Part shown: positions 35,168-44,841 of the stretch, in pieces
Layout: every line of letters starts with the position of its first letter
Position numbering within the stretch: the stretch's first letter is position 1
From: Desulfovibrio inopinatus DSM 10711
GTDB taxonomy: Bacteria > Desulfobacterota > Desulfovibrionia > Desulfovibrionales > Desulfovibrionaceae
Assembly (NCBI RefSeq): GCF_000429305.1
Contig: NZ_KE386878.1
Location: 1-64,000, forward strand
DNA: 64,000 bases
Direction of reading: 5' to 3'
Program-made: the position numbers and the translations under genes
Notes under the pieces: model-generated
Told to the model about the DNA's origin: nothing
The model's database searches: none
Seen by the model: only the letters and a program-made list of their open reading frames with translations

Positions 35168-36235
35168 CTATCCCAGTGTTGAAGTGTTAGGGGTGTCATG
35201 TTGTATCATTTCACGGATAGCGACATCGAACGGTGCAGCTAAAACACCTTTTTCCGTGACAATACCGGCAATAAGTTCATTGGGGGTAATATCAAAGGCG
35301 AAGTTGAAAACTTCTACACCATCAGGAGTAATCTGATGGTCACCGATATGGGTAACTTCGCGCGGGGTCCGGTCTTCAATGGGGATTTGATCGCCGGACG
35401 GGGTGTCGAGGTCAAAAGTGCTTGAGGGAGCCGCGACATAGAACGGGACGCCGTGTGCTTTGGCAAGCAAGGCGACACCATACGTACCAATCTTATTGGC
35501 CACATCGCCATTGGCGGCAATGCGATCTGCTCCGACAACAACTTTATCGACCAGCCCTTTTTTCATGAGCAGGGCGGTGGCGTTATCGCAAGCGACTTTG
35601 ACCGGAATGCCGTCTTTGGCCAACTCATAGGCTGTCAACCGAGCCCCTTGAAGGAACGGACGCGTTTCATTGGCGATGACGGAAATTTTTTTGCCTTTAT
35701 CAATGGCGCCGCGAATGACGCCCAACGCCGTTCCGTATCCGGCGGTGGCCAGAGCTCCGGCATTGCAATGTGTCATGACGGTGTCACCATCTTCCAGCAA
35801 GTCGGCGCCATGTCGTCCCATGACCGTATTGATTTCAATGTCTTCAGCATGGATTTTTTTCGCCAGGGCAAGCCAGGTGCTTGCAAGCTCGGCAAGGGGG
35901 ATGTCGCCTGCCGCATTCCACGCTTCACGCATGACCGTTACCGCCCAACGTAAGTTGACGGCCGTTGGTCTGGCATCGGCAAGTGCATCTAAAAGCTGGT
36001 TCAGTTGTGTTTTCCATTCGGTGGCGTCCCGGTCCACTTCCTGTGTTGCCAAATAGCATCCATAAGCGGCGGTAACACCAATGGCCGGAGCACCGCGAAC
36101 GACCATGGTTTGCAGGGCATAAATGGTTGTTTCCGTGTTTTTACAAACAAAGGTGTCTTCACGGTTGGGGAGATAGCGTTGGTCGAGAAGAAGAAGGACA
36201 TTTTGGTCGTCGGAAAACTGGATATGCTCGGTCAT
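35168..36235 (-). CDS. mtnA: S-methyl-5-thioribose-1-phosphate isomerase
   Basis: 355 residues; AAGGAG stands before the ATG. Conserved [15 protein letters not shown], the catalytic Cys in [18 protein letters not shown], the Asp in [21 protein letters not shown] and the C-terminal [17 protein letters not shown] identify MtnA, which converts methylthioribose-1-P to methylthioribulose-1-P in methionine salvage. It is tightly coupled to thi4 downstream. Other salvage genes are not next to it, so a partial or alternative pathway is possible. Confidence 0.95.
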   Translation of the reverse strand: MTEHIQFSDDQNVLLLLDQRYLPNREDTFVCKNTETTIYALQTMVVRGAPAIGVTAAYGCYLATQEVDRDATEWKTQLNQLLDALADARPTAVNLRWAVTVMREAWNAAGDIPLAELASTWLALAKKIHAEDIEINTVMGRHGADLLEDGDTVMTHCNAGALATAGYGTALGVIRGAIDKGKKISVIANETRPFLQGARLTAYELAKDGIPVKVACDNATALLMKKGLVDKVVVGADRIAANGDVANKIGTYGVALLAKAHGVPFYVAAPSSTFDLDTPSGDQIPIEDRTPREVTHIGDHQITPDGVEVFNFAFDITPNELIAGIVTEKGVLAAPFDVAIREMIQHDTPNTSTLG

Positions 36236-36291
36236 GAGAGTCTCCTTGTGCTGGTCGAATCGACACAGTCTGTTGAGCTGGCCATACCGGA

Positions 36292-36323
36292 GCGCCGTTT
36301 TCCCTGGAGAGACAAAACGGCGC
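36292..36323. promoter_or_regulatory. Stem-loop between gatB and mtnA
   Basis: GCGCCGTTTT (36292-36301) pairs with AAAACGGCGC (36314-36323), loop of 12. It lies between the gatB stop and the mtnA start; without a following T-run it may be a processing or partial termination site. Confidence 0.55.
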
Positions 36324-36359
36324 CGGATGCATTTGGGAATTCGGAAAACCGGAAACGAA

Positions 36360-37790
36360 CTACGATAGTAATTTTCTAAGCAGATCGTTGACCAGTCCGG
36401 GGTTCGCCTGGCCTTTGGTCTTTTTCATGACTTGTCCGACAAAAAAGCCAATGAGCTTGGTTTTTCCGCCTTTGTACGCGTCTACTTCTTTAGGATTGTC
36501 AACCAAAATTTGCTTTACCACATCTTCTAATGCCGACGAATCCGATATCTGTACAAGTCCTTTATCTTGGACATGTGCTTCGGGATCGGCTCCAGTTGAA
36601 AACAGATCACTAAAGATCTGCTTGCCAATTTTGCCGCTAATGAGTCCTTTGTCAATAAGCTCGACGAGTTTGGCCAAACCGACGGGACGGAGCGGGCTGG
36701 TGGCCGGGCCGACAGAGGCACTTTTACACTCTCGAATAAATTCGCCCATAAGCCAGTTCGCTATTTTTTTGGGCTCATTATACGCGGTGACGGCTTCTTC
36801 AAAGTAGTCGGCCAGTTCACGTTCCGAGGTCAACGTATCGGCATCATATTCGGTGAGACCGTATTGGGACATGAACCGAGTGCGTCGGGCCGCAGGCAAT
36901 TCGGGCAACGACTCCCGCCATTCTTTCAATTTGGCCGGGTCAATGGCGAGTGGCACAAGATCCGGATCGGGAAAATACCGGTAGTCATTGGCTTCTTCCT
37001 TGCCGCGCATGGACATGGTGACGTTTTTATCGGCGTCATAGAGTCGCGTTTCTTGAATGACAGGCTGGTCATCGTCAAGAAGGTCTTCCTGACGCGCGAT
37101 CTCATATTCAATGCCTTTCTGAACGTTGCGGAAGGAGTTCATATTCTTGATTTCCGCCCGTGTCCCGAATTCTTTTTGACCTATGGGGCGTAGCGAGATG
37201 TTGGCATCACAACGAAATGATCCCTCTTCCATGTTGCCGTCGCAGATATCAAGATACAGCAAGATGCTGCGGAGTTCTTTCAAGTAGGCGACGGCTTCCT
37301 CTGCCGACCGAATATCGGGTTCACTCACGATTTCGATTAAGGGAACACCGGTTCGGTTCAAATCGACATATGACTTGTTCTCATGCTGGGAGTGAATGGA
37401 CTTGCCTGCGTCCTCTTCCATGTGAATACGGGTAATACCGATCGTCGAAGGTGTGCCATCAACTTCGACATCAATATGTCCGTGTTCACACAGTGGCTCT
37501 TCGTATTGGGAAATTTGATATCCCTTGGGAAGATCCGGGTAAAAGTAGTTCTTGCGGGCGAAGATCGAATGGTTGTTGATAGTGCAACCCACTGCCATAC
37601 CCATTTTTGCTGCATATTCGAGCACTTTTTCGTTCATGACCGGTAAAACACCGGGCATTCCCGCACACACAGCGCAGACGTTTTCGTTGGGTTCGTTCCC
37701 GAACGTCGTGGAACAACTGCAGAAGATTTTGCTCTTTGTTTTGAGCTGGGCGTGCACCTCAAGACCGATGACTGCCTCGTAGCGGGCCAT
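36360..37790 (-). CDS. gatB: Aspartyl/glutamyl-tRNA amidotransferase subunit B
   Basis: 476 residues with AAGGAG before the ATG. N-terminal [20 protein letters not shown], zinc-binding Cys in CSCSTTFG and [10 protein letters not shown], then [42 protein letters not shown] and the C-terminal helical Yqey-like tail [23 protein letters not shown]. GatB corrects mischarged Glu-tRNA(Gln) or Asp-tRNA(Asn) with GatA and GatC, which are not in the window. Confidence 0.97.
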   Translation of the reverse strand: MARYEAVIGLEVHAQLKTKSKIFCSCSTTFGNEPNENVCAVCAGMPGVLPVMNEKVLEYAAKMGMAVGCTINNHSIFARKNYFYPDLPKGYQISQYEEPLCEHGHIDVEVDGTPSTIGITRIHMEEDAGKSIHSQHENKSYVDLNRTGVPLIEIVSEPDIRSAEEAVAYLKELRSILLYLDICDGNMEEGSFRCDANISLRPIGQKEFGTRAEIKNMNSFRNVQKGIEYEIARQEDLLDDDQPVIQETRLYDADKNVTMSMRGKEEANDYRYFPDPDLVPLAIDPAKLKEWRESLPELPAARRTRFMSQYGLTEYDADTLTSERELADYFEEAVTAYNEPKKIANWLMGEFIRECKSASVGPATSPLRPVGLAKLVELIDKGLISGKIGKQIFSDLFSTGADPEAHVQDKGLVQISDSSALEDVVKQILVDNPKEVDAYKGGKTKLIGFFVGQVMKKTKGQANPGLVNDLLRKLLS

Positions 37791-37987
37791 GCGGGCGACT
37801 CCTTACGTTTCAGCGCAAAATGGCGTGACTGTGTCAAAATAGGACAATAAAGGCGGCTTGCGCGATATAATACTCATAAAAGTGACCGCCACTGATCTAA
37901 CCTGCACCGTACACACTGGTCAATGCCTGTTGGGAAAAAAGGATCATTCAAATTAAAGTGCGAACTTCATGTGAGGAGGAAATATGA

Positions 37988-38071
37988 GTGAGTCATTTTG
38001 ATCCAAGAGAGGATTCGGTTTTGGTTCTTTTTGACCCGGCGCTTGGCAAACGAAAGCATGAATGGTATTGA
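37988..38071 (+). CDS. Possible 27-residue leader ORF upstream of nhaB
   Basis: A very strong GAGGAGGA site (37973-37980) stands seven bases before GTG 37988, which opens a 27-codon frame rich in acidic residues (SHFDPREDSVLVLFDP..KHEWY). An alternative ATG at 37984 gives only five codons. The quality of the ribosome site in otherwise gene-free DNA is the main evidence. Confidence 0.35.
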   Translation: MSHFDPREDSVLVLFDPALGKRKHEWY

Positions 38072-38177
38072 TTTGTTTGACGAGTTTGTTGTGGCTCGAA
38101 TTTTGCTAAAGAACCCAGCTATTTGGGGCCACTCTATCGGGATGGCCGCTTGGCGTATGGGCCGACGAGACGTTTAA
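38058..38177 (+). CDS. Possible 39-residue ORF overlapping the leader ORF, or the second half of a broken small gene
   Basis: ATG 38058 lies inside the end of the previous small ORF, one frame over; the product (MNGIDLFDEFVVARILLKN..AAWRMGRRDV) looks amphipathic and protein-like. The two may be a coupled pair or one ~65-residue gene split by a frameshift. No family recognised. Confidence 0.3.
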   Translation: MNGIDLFDEFVVARILLKNPAIWGHSIGMAAWRMGRRDV

Positions 38178-38269
38178 GTATGGGAGAACTCGACCGAAGA
38201 GCATTCACTAATCTCTATACTATCTACTCTTCCTGAACACCGTGTACTGTCAAGTCCCGCTTGCGATGG

Positions 38270-38346
38270 AAGGTGATGTCCCGACACCTTTTGCCCAGCG
38301 AGACATATGTTTCCGCCGCGCATAGTCATGATGCGGCGGTATTTTT
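38270..38346 (+). promoter_or_regulatory. Structured nhaB leader: candidate pseudoknot plus terminator
   Basis: AAGGTG (38270-38275) pairs with CACCTT (38285-38290); the loop bases ATGTC (38276-38280) can pair with GACAT (38302-38306), giving an H-type pseudoknot. Next comes a CCGCCGC/GCGGCGG hairpin (38313-38319 / 38333-38339) with TATTTTT after it, an intrinsic terminator only 60 bases before the nhaB start. This order (compact fold, then terminator) is that of transcription-attenuating riboswitches. No known class was recognised. Confidence 0.5.
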
Positions 38347-38405
38347 GATGTGCTCCCCCCCCAACACTCAGAACCATGGCTGTATGGCCATCTGGAGGAC
38401 CGAAG

Positions 38406-39908
38406 ATGCCACAGACTCTTGGCAAGGCGTTTAATCGAAATTTTCTTGGCAACTCGCCAGCGTGGTATAAATTTACCATTCTTGCGTTTCTTGTTCTCAA
38501 CCCGATCCTTCTCTCTACGGTTGGCTCTGTTGTAACAGGCTGGATTCTTATTGTTGAATTCATCTTTACGTTGGCCATGGCACTCAAGTGCTACCCTTTG
38601 CCTGCCGGTGGTTTGTTGGCTATTGAAGCCGTTGTCCTTGGCTTGACGAATGCAGAAACCGTGTATCATGAAGTTGCGCATAATTTGCCTGTTATTTTGT
38701 TGCTGATGTTCATGGTGGCCGGCATCTACTTCATGAAAGAATTGCTACACTTCACGTTCACCAAAATTCTCATGAACGTGCAGTCCAAGGTGAAGCTGGC
38801 GCTGTTGTTCTGTATCTCTGGTGCTGTCTTGTCGGCCTTTTTGGACGCGTTGACGGTTACGGCCGTTATTATCGCCGTTTCCTATGGCTTTTATGATCTG
38901 TACCACCGCTATGCGTCGGGCAAAGGTCGCGACCATGAGCATGATTGTCGTATTGACTCTGGTGTCGATGATTGTCACCGGAACGATCTTGACGAGTTCC
39001 GTGGATTTCTCCGCAATCTCATGATGCACGGTGCTGTTGGTACGGCGCTGGGCGGCGTCTGCACCCTGGTCGGTGAACCGCAAAACCTGTTGATCGGGCA
39101 TGAAGTCGGCTGGCATTTTGCCGAATTCTTTATCCGAGTAGCTCCGGTTTCCCTCCCGGTTCTCGCTGTTGGCTTGTACACATGCTACTGGCTCGAAAAG
39201 AAAAAATTCATGGGATACGGCTTCGAGATTCCGGAGAATGTTCTGCGTATCTTGCGTGAACAGTCCGAAGAAGATGACAGAAAGCGCAGCAAACGCCAGA
39301 AAGCCGCGTTGATCATCCAAGGAATTGTTGCCGTACTGCTCGTCTTCAGCTTGGCATTGCACGTTGCTGAAGTCGGTGTCGTCGGCCTTATGATCATTAT
39401 TTTGCTGACGTCGTTCACGGGTGTGACCGAAGAGCACCAAATCGGGAAAGCCTTCGAAGAAGCGCTGCCGTTTACCGCGCTGCTCGTTGTCTTCTTTGCT
39501 GTTGTTGCGGTCATTCACGATCAGCATTTGTTTACTCCTATCATCCACCATGCGTTGGCGATGCAAGGGAAAATGCAGCTTATTGCATTTTACATTGCGA
39601 ACGGCGTGTTGTCGGCCATTAGTGATAACGTGTTTGTTGCTACAGTCTATATTACCGAAGCAAAGCAAGCTCTTGCCGCTGGCATCATCACCAAAGAACA
39701 GCTTGATTTGTTGGCTGTCGCCATCAACACGGGCACGAACATCCCTAGCGTTGCAACTCCGAACGGTCAGGCTGCGTTCTTGTTCCTGCTGACGTCGGCC
39801 TTGGCTCCGCTCATCCGTTTGTCGTATGGACAGATGGTCAAGCTGGCCTTCCCCTATACCGTCACCATGAGCTTGACCGGCCTTATCGCTACTATCTTGT
39901 TTTTGTAG
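38406..39908 (+). CDS. nhaB: NhaB-type sodium/proton antiporter
   Basis: 500 residues from ATG 38406, preceded by GGAGGA. About 11-12 hydrophobic segments; NhaB blocks include [83 protein letters not shown] and [25 protein letters not shown]. It exchanges Na+ for H+ across the inner membrane and supports sodium and pH balance, which fits a marine or saline habitat. Expression is probably gated by the leader structure upstream; a strong terminator follows. Confidence 0.95.
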   Translation: MPQTLGKAFNRNFLGNSPAWYKFTILAFLVLNPILLSTVGSVVTGWILIVEFIFTLAMALKCYPLPAGGLLAIEAVVLGLTNAETVYHEVAHNLPVILLLMFMVAGIYFMKELLHFTFTKILMNVQSKVKLALLFCISGAVLSAFLDALTVTAVIIAVSYGFYDLYHRYASGKGRDHEHDCRIDSGVDDCHRNDLDEFRGFLRNLMMHGAVGTALGGVCTLVGEPQNLLIGHEVGWHFAEFFIRVAPVSLPVLAVGLYTCYWLEKKKFMGYGFEIPENVLRILREQSEEDDRKRSKRQKAALIIQGIVAVLLVFSLALHVAEVGVVGLMIIILLTSFTGVTEEHQIGKAFEEALPFTALLVVFFAVVAVIHDQHLFTPIIHHALAMQGKMQLIAFYIANGVLSAISDNVFVATVYITEAKQALAAGIITKEQLDLLAVAINTGTNIPSVATPNGQAAFLFLLTSALAPLIRLSYGQMVKLAFPYTVTMSLTGLIATILFL

Positions 39909-39932
39909 ATTTAACGATCGATATTTATTGAC

Positions 39933-39968
39933 AAAAAAAGTCCCTGCCGATCGGCAGGGACTTTTTTT
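39933..39968. terminator. Perfectly palindromic bidirectional terminator
   Basis: 36-base perfect palindrome: seven A, then GTCCCTGCCGA/TCGGCAGGGAC, then seven T. It serves nhaB from the left and the small Cys-rich gene from the right. Confidence 0.95.
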
Positions 39969-39969
39969 G

Positions 39970-40239
39970 TCAGGAAGGAGTTTCAGCCGGTGTCTCTTCA
40001 GACGGCTCCTCAGCTTCGTCTTCGGAATGACCGAGTCGGAATGGATGAAGAGGGCACTCCTTTGCCGGGCAAAGTGTTACTTCTTCGCGCACCCCTCCCG
40101 AGCAATCGAGACATTTGCGGCGAATGGCTGCAAGTGGTGCCTCTGTCCCATACTCAGGAGCGCGCCGCTTACGTTTTGAGTGCAGCGCCGGAGCATTGGG
40201 GCCAAGGTCAAAAAAAACTTGTTGCGTCTTTTTCGTCAT
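39970..40239 (-). CDS. Small Cys-rich protein of unknown function
   Basis: 89 residues from the ATG at 40239. The centre reads IRRKCLDCSGGVREEVTLCPAKECPLHPFRLGH-like, with four or five cysteines in CxxC / CxxxxC spacing that suggest a zinc-binding knuckle; the C-terminus is acidic (EDEAEEPSEETPAE). The same Cys block occurs in short conserved proteins of sulfate reducers and in phage proteins, function unknown. It lies 117 bases after the ARMT1-like gene on the same strand. Confidence 0.65.
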   Translation of the reverse strand: MTKKTQQVFFDLGPNAPALHSKRKRRAPEYGTEAPLAAIRRKCLDCSGGVREEVTLCPAKECPLHPFRLGHSEDEAEEPSEETPAETPS

Positions 40240-40356
40240 AGATTTTGTCTTCAGGTTGATAGAAAAGAAGCCCCTTTGGTGTATTCCAGCATCCATGGTT
40301 GTTGAAGGGAGCTCAAAACACAATACGATGTTTCGTCAGCTCCAGAATGTCGTGCG

Positions 40357-42111
40357 TTAGTCGCAATCCACTCCGACGTCACAGAACTTGCCGACGCCAT
40401 ATTCTCGTCGCCGGAAGAATTGTTCCGAACTCGGTCCGATAATCTGGAGTTCGGGGTAGCGCTTTTGCATATCGAGAGCAATACCCATTTCTTTCGTACA
40501 TCCGGTCGAGAACGTTGCATCTTTGCCGGCCCACACCGTTGGCACACGCCTCCCCAACAGTTCGAAGCTTTTTTCAATATCGGCATACGTCTGAAATCGC
40601 CAAATGGTGATGAGTCCACTGCGCTGCACCTTCTCCCACATATACATCAGATCGTCGGCATCCATGCCTTCTTCGAAATGCTCGGCAGGATTGATAATAA
40701 AGACATCATCCATTCGTGAACGCAGATAAGGAACGAACGTGTTGAGAATATTGATGGCGGTTTCGGTTTCGTGGGGGATACTGCCGACAATGGCGCTATA
40801 AAACATGATATTGCGACCAGCGGCCTTTTCTGCACGCATGCGGGTTATGAGACTTTCGGCCTTGGATCGAATTTGGATTTCGGTAAATTTCCGCAAATGC
40901 TGCGGTTTGGGTTTATAGTCGATAATGAGGGTATCGTTTGCATCGCGTGAGAAACAAATAATATCGCGTGTAAACGAATGGCTCGTTTGCATAATGCGCC
41001 GTGTGTTCAATACGCCTTTGGCAAGAATGAGATCGGCCTCTTTCCATGCGCGAGCGAAAGTCACACTCGTCCGAATCAGATTAAGCCGTTCCCGGGTACC
41101 GTCGGAAATGACGACAAATGGATTTTCCTTGATGACATCCAGGAGTCTGTTTTTCGATGCTTTTGCATCATCGAAAAAAAACGCACCTTCATAGGCTGCG
41201 GCGAGCGTGGAATCGGATTCTCGATCCCAGTAGGTCGGCGCATCGAAATAGAACCCTTCCTTGAGGGCCATAATGACCCGGTGGCCTTGGCGCAACAAAC
41301 AGCGCACAATAAGGAGGTCAAAAATATGCCCGCCACTTTCTTCGGGCAAAAATAAAATTTTCATTCTCCCGGGATTGTGGGGGGAAAGGAGACGACGCAA
41401 TTCTTCCAAACCAGGGCAGTATTTGTTGAATTCCGCTTCGATTTCGGTTCGTCCAGGGAGTGGCTGATTGGTATCGAAAACTCGTTTCCATGTGCTTAGG
41501 CTGAGTGAGCGACGTAATTCGATCATGTCGAGTTCAAACCGAAGTTCGCTTATGGCACCGCAGCTTGAAAGCGGGCTTGGACAGGCAGCCAACAACGTAT
41601 CAAGTGTTGTATCGTTGAGAAACTTTTGTGCTCGACGATTCTTTTCCCGTTTGCGGTCTTGATATGGATCGGCTTGTCCTGATTGCGTAAGAAAAATGGT
41701 CAGTAATCGTTTGGTCAATCGCGATGGCAGATAGATGTGAGAATGCATGGCCATATCGTATTTATGGCGACACAATGTCTCCATCCGTAAGCGGTCATTT
41801 CCTTGGCCTCCACAGAGGTCGAAAAGTTGGCGAATGCGTTGCCAACGTTGTTGATACTGGTCAAGAAGGTTGCGGTGATTACTGAGATCAAGCAATGAAA
41901 ACAACGTTGTATCCGTACAGGGGACATAAACAGCATCTGGCGGAAGGTCCACCATGAAGCGCAATTGTTCAGGCGATGCATTTTTGAGTGGGTCAATGGA
42001 GTATTCAATGTTGTTCTCACTCATGAAGTGCAATAGCCATGCGTCAAACACTGGATCGATGCCGTAACGCACATCCTTGACGGAATTGATGGAGGAGAAT
42101 GGGGTGCTCAT
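40357..42111 (-). CDS. ARMT1/DUF89-like domain protein
   Basis: 584 residues. The centre and C-terminal part contain MKILFLPEESGGHIFDLLIVRCLLRQGH, VVISDGTRERLNL and ADLILAKGVLNTRR, the order of blocks of the DUF89/ARMT1 fold (acidic metal site plus a KG motif), known for metal-dependent phosphatase activity on phosphosugars. The DN of the usual motif is replaced by SDGT. The N-terminal ~230 residues are helical and unassigned. Its start overlaps the NAD kinase stop by four bases (ATGA), so the two are coupled; substrate unknown. Confidence 0.65.
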   Translation of the reverse strand: MSTPFSSINSVKDVRYGIDPVFDAWLLHFMSENNIEYSIDPLKNASPEQLRFMVDLPPDAVYVPCTDTTLFSLLDLSNHRNLLDQYQQRWQRIRQLFDLCGGQGNDRLRMETLCRHKYDMAMHSHIYLPSRLTKRLLTIFLTQSGQADPYQDRKREKNRRAQKFLNDTTLDTLLAACPSPLSSCGAISELRFELDMIELRRSLSLSTWKRVFDTNQPLPGRTEIEAEFNKYCPGLEELRRLLSPHNPGRMKILFLPEESGGHIFDLLIVRCLLRQGHRVIMALKEGFYFDAPTYWDRESDSTLAAAYEGAFFFDDAKASKNRLLDVIKENPFVVISDGTRERLNLIRTSVTFARAWKEADLILAKGVLNTRRIMQTSHSFTRDIICFSRDANDTLIIDYKPKPQHLRKFTEIQIRSKAESLITRMRAEKAAGRNIMFYSAIVGSIPHETETAINILNTFVPYLRSRMDDVFIINPAEHFEEGMDADDLMYMWEKVQRSGLITIWRFQTYADIEKSFELLGRRVPTVWAGKDATFSTGCTKEMGIALDMQKRYPELQIIGPSSEQFFRRREYGVGKFCDVGVDCD

Positions 42112-42965
42112 CGTTCTTTAAAGAATCCTTTTTCCTTAAGACGGCCAAAATAGGAATCGCCGGAAACGCCGGCTAGAAGCAAGCGGCTTTGTGCACGATC
42201 AATACGAATACAATCCCCCGGCTCAAGAGCAAAGGCGACTTGGCCATCGGTTGTAAGCGATACATCGGAAGCTGTTTCATCAATATTGATGATGACTCCA
42301 CGGTCCATTGGGAGTACCACGGGTTTAAAGTCGTTCAGAAATGGGCAGACAGGTGTTACAATACAGACTTCAAGTTTCGGGTGGACCAACGGTCCGCCTG
42401 CCGCTGCACAATATGCTGTGGAACCAAGTGGTGTGGACACAATGACACCGTCGGCGCGCAGTGTTCCAATGGGTTCATGGCCGTGGCTCAGATGAAGTTT
42501 TATAAGTCGGGCGACGGCTCCTCGACTGATAACGGCATCGTTAACGACAAAAGAGTCGAAAACTGTTTTGGTCCGCCGCTTGACTTTAACCTGGAGCATC
42601 ATACGCTTTACAGTACTGACCCCATGTCCGAGAATCTCTTCTAATCCTTCTTCCCAATTGTCCGAAGAGAGGGGGGTCAGAAAACCAAGTCGTCCGAAAT
42701 TGATGCCAAGCAACGGGATTCCTGTGCCGCACAGTTTGCGAGTGACGCTGATCATGGTGCCATCTCCACCGAGAACAAGCGCAAGATCGGGTTTGCGCTC
42801 ATGACATCCAGGAGATATGCAACGTGTTCTCTCCATGACGGCGTCGGATTGGTTTTCGACAGTCATACTTGAAACATTGCGCTCAAGAAGCCAATGTGCC
42901 ACACGACGGCTCAAGGCGAGTGCCTCTTCGTTGTGTGTTTTAATGACGATAAGAACGTGCTGCAC
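42108..42965 (-). CDS. nadK: NAD kinase
   Basis: 285 residues from an apparent GTG at 42965. The ATP/NAD motif ALVLGGDGTMISV, NFGRLGFLTPL, NDAVISRG and VSTPLGSTAYCAAAGGP identify NadK, which makes NADP from NAD. Length is usual. It shares an operon with the ARMT1-like gene and diverges from the flagellar regulator genes on the right. Confidence 0.96.
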   Translation of the reverse strand: MQHVLIVIKTHNEEALALSRRVAHWLLERNVSSMTVENQSDAVMERTRCISPGCHERKPDLALVLGGDGTMISVTRKLCGTGIPLLGINFGRLGFLTPLSSDNWEEGLEEILGHGVSTVKRMMLQVKVKRRTKTVFDSFVVNDAVISRGAVARLIKLHLSHGHEPIGTLRADGVIVSTPLGSTAYCAAAGGPLVHPKLEVCIVTPVCPFLNDFKPVVLPMDRGVIINIDETASDVSLTTDGQVAFALEPGDCIRIDRAQSRLLLAGVSGDSYFGRLKEKGFFKER

Positions 42966-43225
42966 GGATGAGGCTCACTTCTTTGCTAGAGGCGTGGATT
43001 GATCTGGGTTTATATTTTGCCCTCAGTACGATTCGGTATTCTGTATGCGACTTGGGAAACCGGTTCGATAGGCTACCAAATGTAAACGATAACCGAGTTG
43101 TAAGAGATTTTCCACTTGAAGCAAACCACCTTTGCCGGGCTTTAATACGTATGGGAAAAAAAGTTCTTCGACCTAAAGAGAATCTCTTCCAAGACGATAA
43201 GAAAGGTGAGGAAGGGGAGAAACAA

Positions 43226-43645
43226 GTGAGCTTGCAACCGTATAAAGTCCGCAACATGCTGCAAACATACGGCCGGCAGGTGACAACGGGCCGACGTCTT
43301 GCTCGGTATCGCCGCAGTTTGCGTGCGGCCGAAGCAGAGGATGAAATTTCTTTGTCCAAAGCGGTCAAACGGCGCGATCTCGTACAACGGGTTGCCGCTG
43401 AAGTCGTTGAAAACCTCCTGGTTACCGGCAGCGACAGTCCTGTCGTCGACGAGATTTTGGCTACTCTCGAAGACGAGTTCGGACATCGATTCCTCTTTGC
43501 CTATCCGCCAGAGGAACAAGATTTGCAGATATTTATACTTGAAGACAATGATGAGGCTCACGAAGTATCTCCGGAAGACAAAACTCAAATTCTCAACCGC
43601 GTCTGGCAGATTGCTTTGATCAAGGTTGACGAGACCATGTTGTAA
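43226..43645 (+). CDS. FlgM-associated protein (DVU0524-like)
   Basis: 139 residues from GTG 43226, which follows AGGGGAG by six bases; the longer open frame to 42968 has no site and overlaps the NAD kinase promoter region. Sequence: SLQPYKVRNMLQTYGRQVTTGRRLARYRRSL, then a helical region and an acidic C-terminus. I recall the family as the FlgM-associated protein next to flgM in Desulfovibrio (DVU0524); function is not known. It lies 35 bases ahead of flgM on the same strand. Confidence 0.75.
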   Translation: MSLQPYKVRNMLQTYGRQVTTGRRLARYRRSLRAAEAEDEISLSKAVKRRDLVQRVAAEVVENLLVTGSDSPVVDEILATLEDEFGHRFLFAYPPEEQDLQIFILEDNDEAHEVSPEDKTQILNRVWQIALIKVDETML

Positions 43646-43680
43646 TGCGAGATCAGGGCATGTCCTCGGGGAGGGACACT

Positions 43681-44007
43681 ATGGATATCAAAAACATCTA
43701 CTCCGGTATGCAGTCTTACCTTCAGAATAGGGTAGACAAGGACGAGATTGCCGAAACCGGACAGACTGATTCGGCGCGCTCAAAGAAGTCCGCCAAACGC
43801 GCACCGTCTTCGTCGTCCGATAAGGTAAATTTTTCGGATGAAGCGAAGCTCTTTGCAACCAGCGTTCGCACGGCTCAGAATGCCTCTGGCACACGTGCAG
43901 ACAAGGTTGCTGCGCTCAAAGCGCAAGTCGAGGCCGGTACCTACCAGCCTGACTCAAGGAAAACCGCTGAGAACATGTTGGCACAAGACCTGGAAATTTA
44001 TATGTAA
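43681..44007 (+). CDS. flgM: Anti-sigma-28 factor FlgM
   Basis: 108 residues from ATG 43681 with GGGAGGG before it. The C-terminal half SDKVNFSDEAKLFATSVRTA..RADKVAALKAQVEAGTYQPDSRKTAENML is the sigma-28-binding region of FlgM. The N-terminal ~50 residues are polar and probably disordered, as usual. FlgM holds the flagellar sigma factor inactive until it is exported through the finished hook-basal body. It converges with fliW; a long stem-loop follows its stop. Confidence 0.92.
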   Translation: MDIKNIYSGMQSYLQNRVDKDEIAETGQTDSARSKKSAKRAPSSSSDKVNFSDEAKLFATSVRTAQNASGTRADKVAALKAQVEAGTYQPDSRKTAENMLAQDLEIYM

Positions 44008-44012
44008 CAAGA

Positions 44013-44065
44013 GGTTACGGTGTTTTGTTGGTTGGACCGCCCTCCAAACAGCAAAACCCGTAACC
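44013..44065 (+). terminator. Long stem-loop after flgM
   Basis: GGTTACGG..GTTTTG (from 44013) pairs with CAAAAC..CGTAACC (to 44065), about 14-18 bp with small bulges. No T-run follows, so it may end or protect the flgM message from 3' decay rather than act as a classical terminator. Confidence 0.6.
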
Positions 44066-44379
44066 ATTCCGGGAGTGCGTTCGCCCCGCCTCCTGGCACA
44101 ATTTCGATTCTCCTCACGGTATGTGAGGAAGACTCGGTCTGCACTTCTTCCCGGAAGATGCGTCAAATAACCGCCGCCCCGGTTGTCGATGCATTGACGG
44201 GAAGAGGTCAGTTCCCTTTTGGTGGGGCATGCGCTCACCACTTTGATTTATTTGCGGGAAGATCTTGAGCACATGTGTCTTTCACATTGCCCGTAATTTG
44301 GGAATGCTCTGTATTTATTCAGGCGAACGTCATTGAGGAGACAAGAAAGCAGACAAGAGCGTCTGTGTTGCCGGAGGCC
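44066..44379. other. Gene-free convergent gap with small hairpins
   Basis: 314 bases between flgM and fliW (convergent). Two further hairpins, CCTCAC/GTGAGG (44112-44128) and TCTTCCCG/CGGGAAGA (44146-44153 with 44198-44205). No coding frame is convincing. Confidence 0.45.
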
Positions 44380-44841
44380 TTATGCGTTTTCAGCAGTGGC
44401 TACGGTTCCTGGCTTGAAATGTGCTGGAAAACGCGGGTCTGTTTGAGGGATCTGCATTCCGATGCGCGGTTCAAAATTAATGACGATCGGTCCCGAGAGA
44501 TTGAGGGTCGTTTCTTCGGGTTTTCCTTTCGGAATGGTGACAGTGACCAGGACGGCCATTTTTTCCATGTCGTCAAGTTTCAGCAGGCGCCGCTCCATAT
44601 CTCCCACAACGATTTCGTACTGCGTCATGAAGGCGTACGGGTCAGCCACAAGAATACCCAGCCGAGCATCATCCATGCTTTGCAGGATCATAAATGGCGA
44701 ATCTTCTTGGAAGTTGACCAGCGTGAATTCCCGGTACGCCGAAAAACCGATCAGACCTCGTGGAAACGTAATTATCCGATCTTCGGGAACGCTCAGTTCG
44801 CCTACTCGGCTTTGGATGCGTCGTTCTTTTTCTTTGGCCAT
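44380..44841 (-). CDS. fliW: Flagellar assembly factor FliW
   Basis: 153 residues. [62 protein letters not shown] are FliW signatures. FliW binds CsrA and lifts its repression, and is itself captured by flagellin. Its start lies 40 bases inside csrA in another frame, so the two partners are translationally linked. The tail extends ~10 residues beyond the usual end. Confidence 0.95.
   Translation of the reverse strand: MAKEKERRIQSRVGELSVPEDRIITFPRGLIGFSAYREFTLVNFQEDSPFMILQSMDDARLGILVADPYAFMTQYEIVVGDMERRLLKLDDMEKMAVLVTVTIPKGKPEETTLNLSGPIVINFEPRIGMQIPQTDPRFPAHFKPGTVATAENA

Noticed and set aside
34340-35240. TPP riboswitch ahead of thi4
   Set aside because: Only four bases separate mtnA and thi4; no THI-box wording (CTGAGA...) is present.
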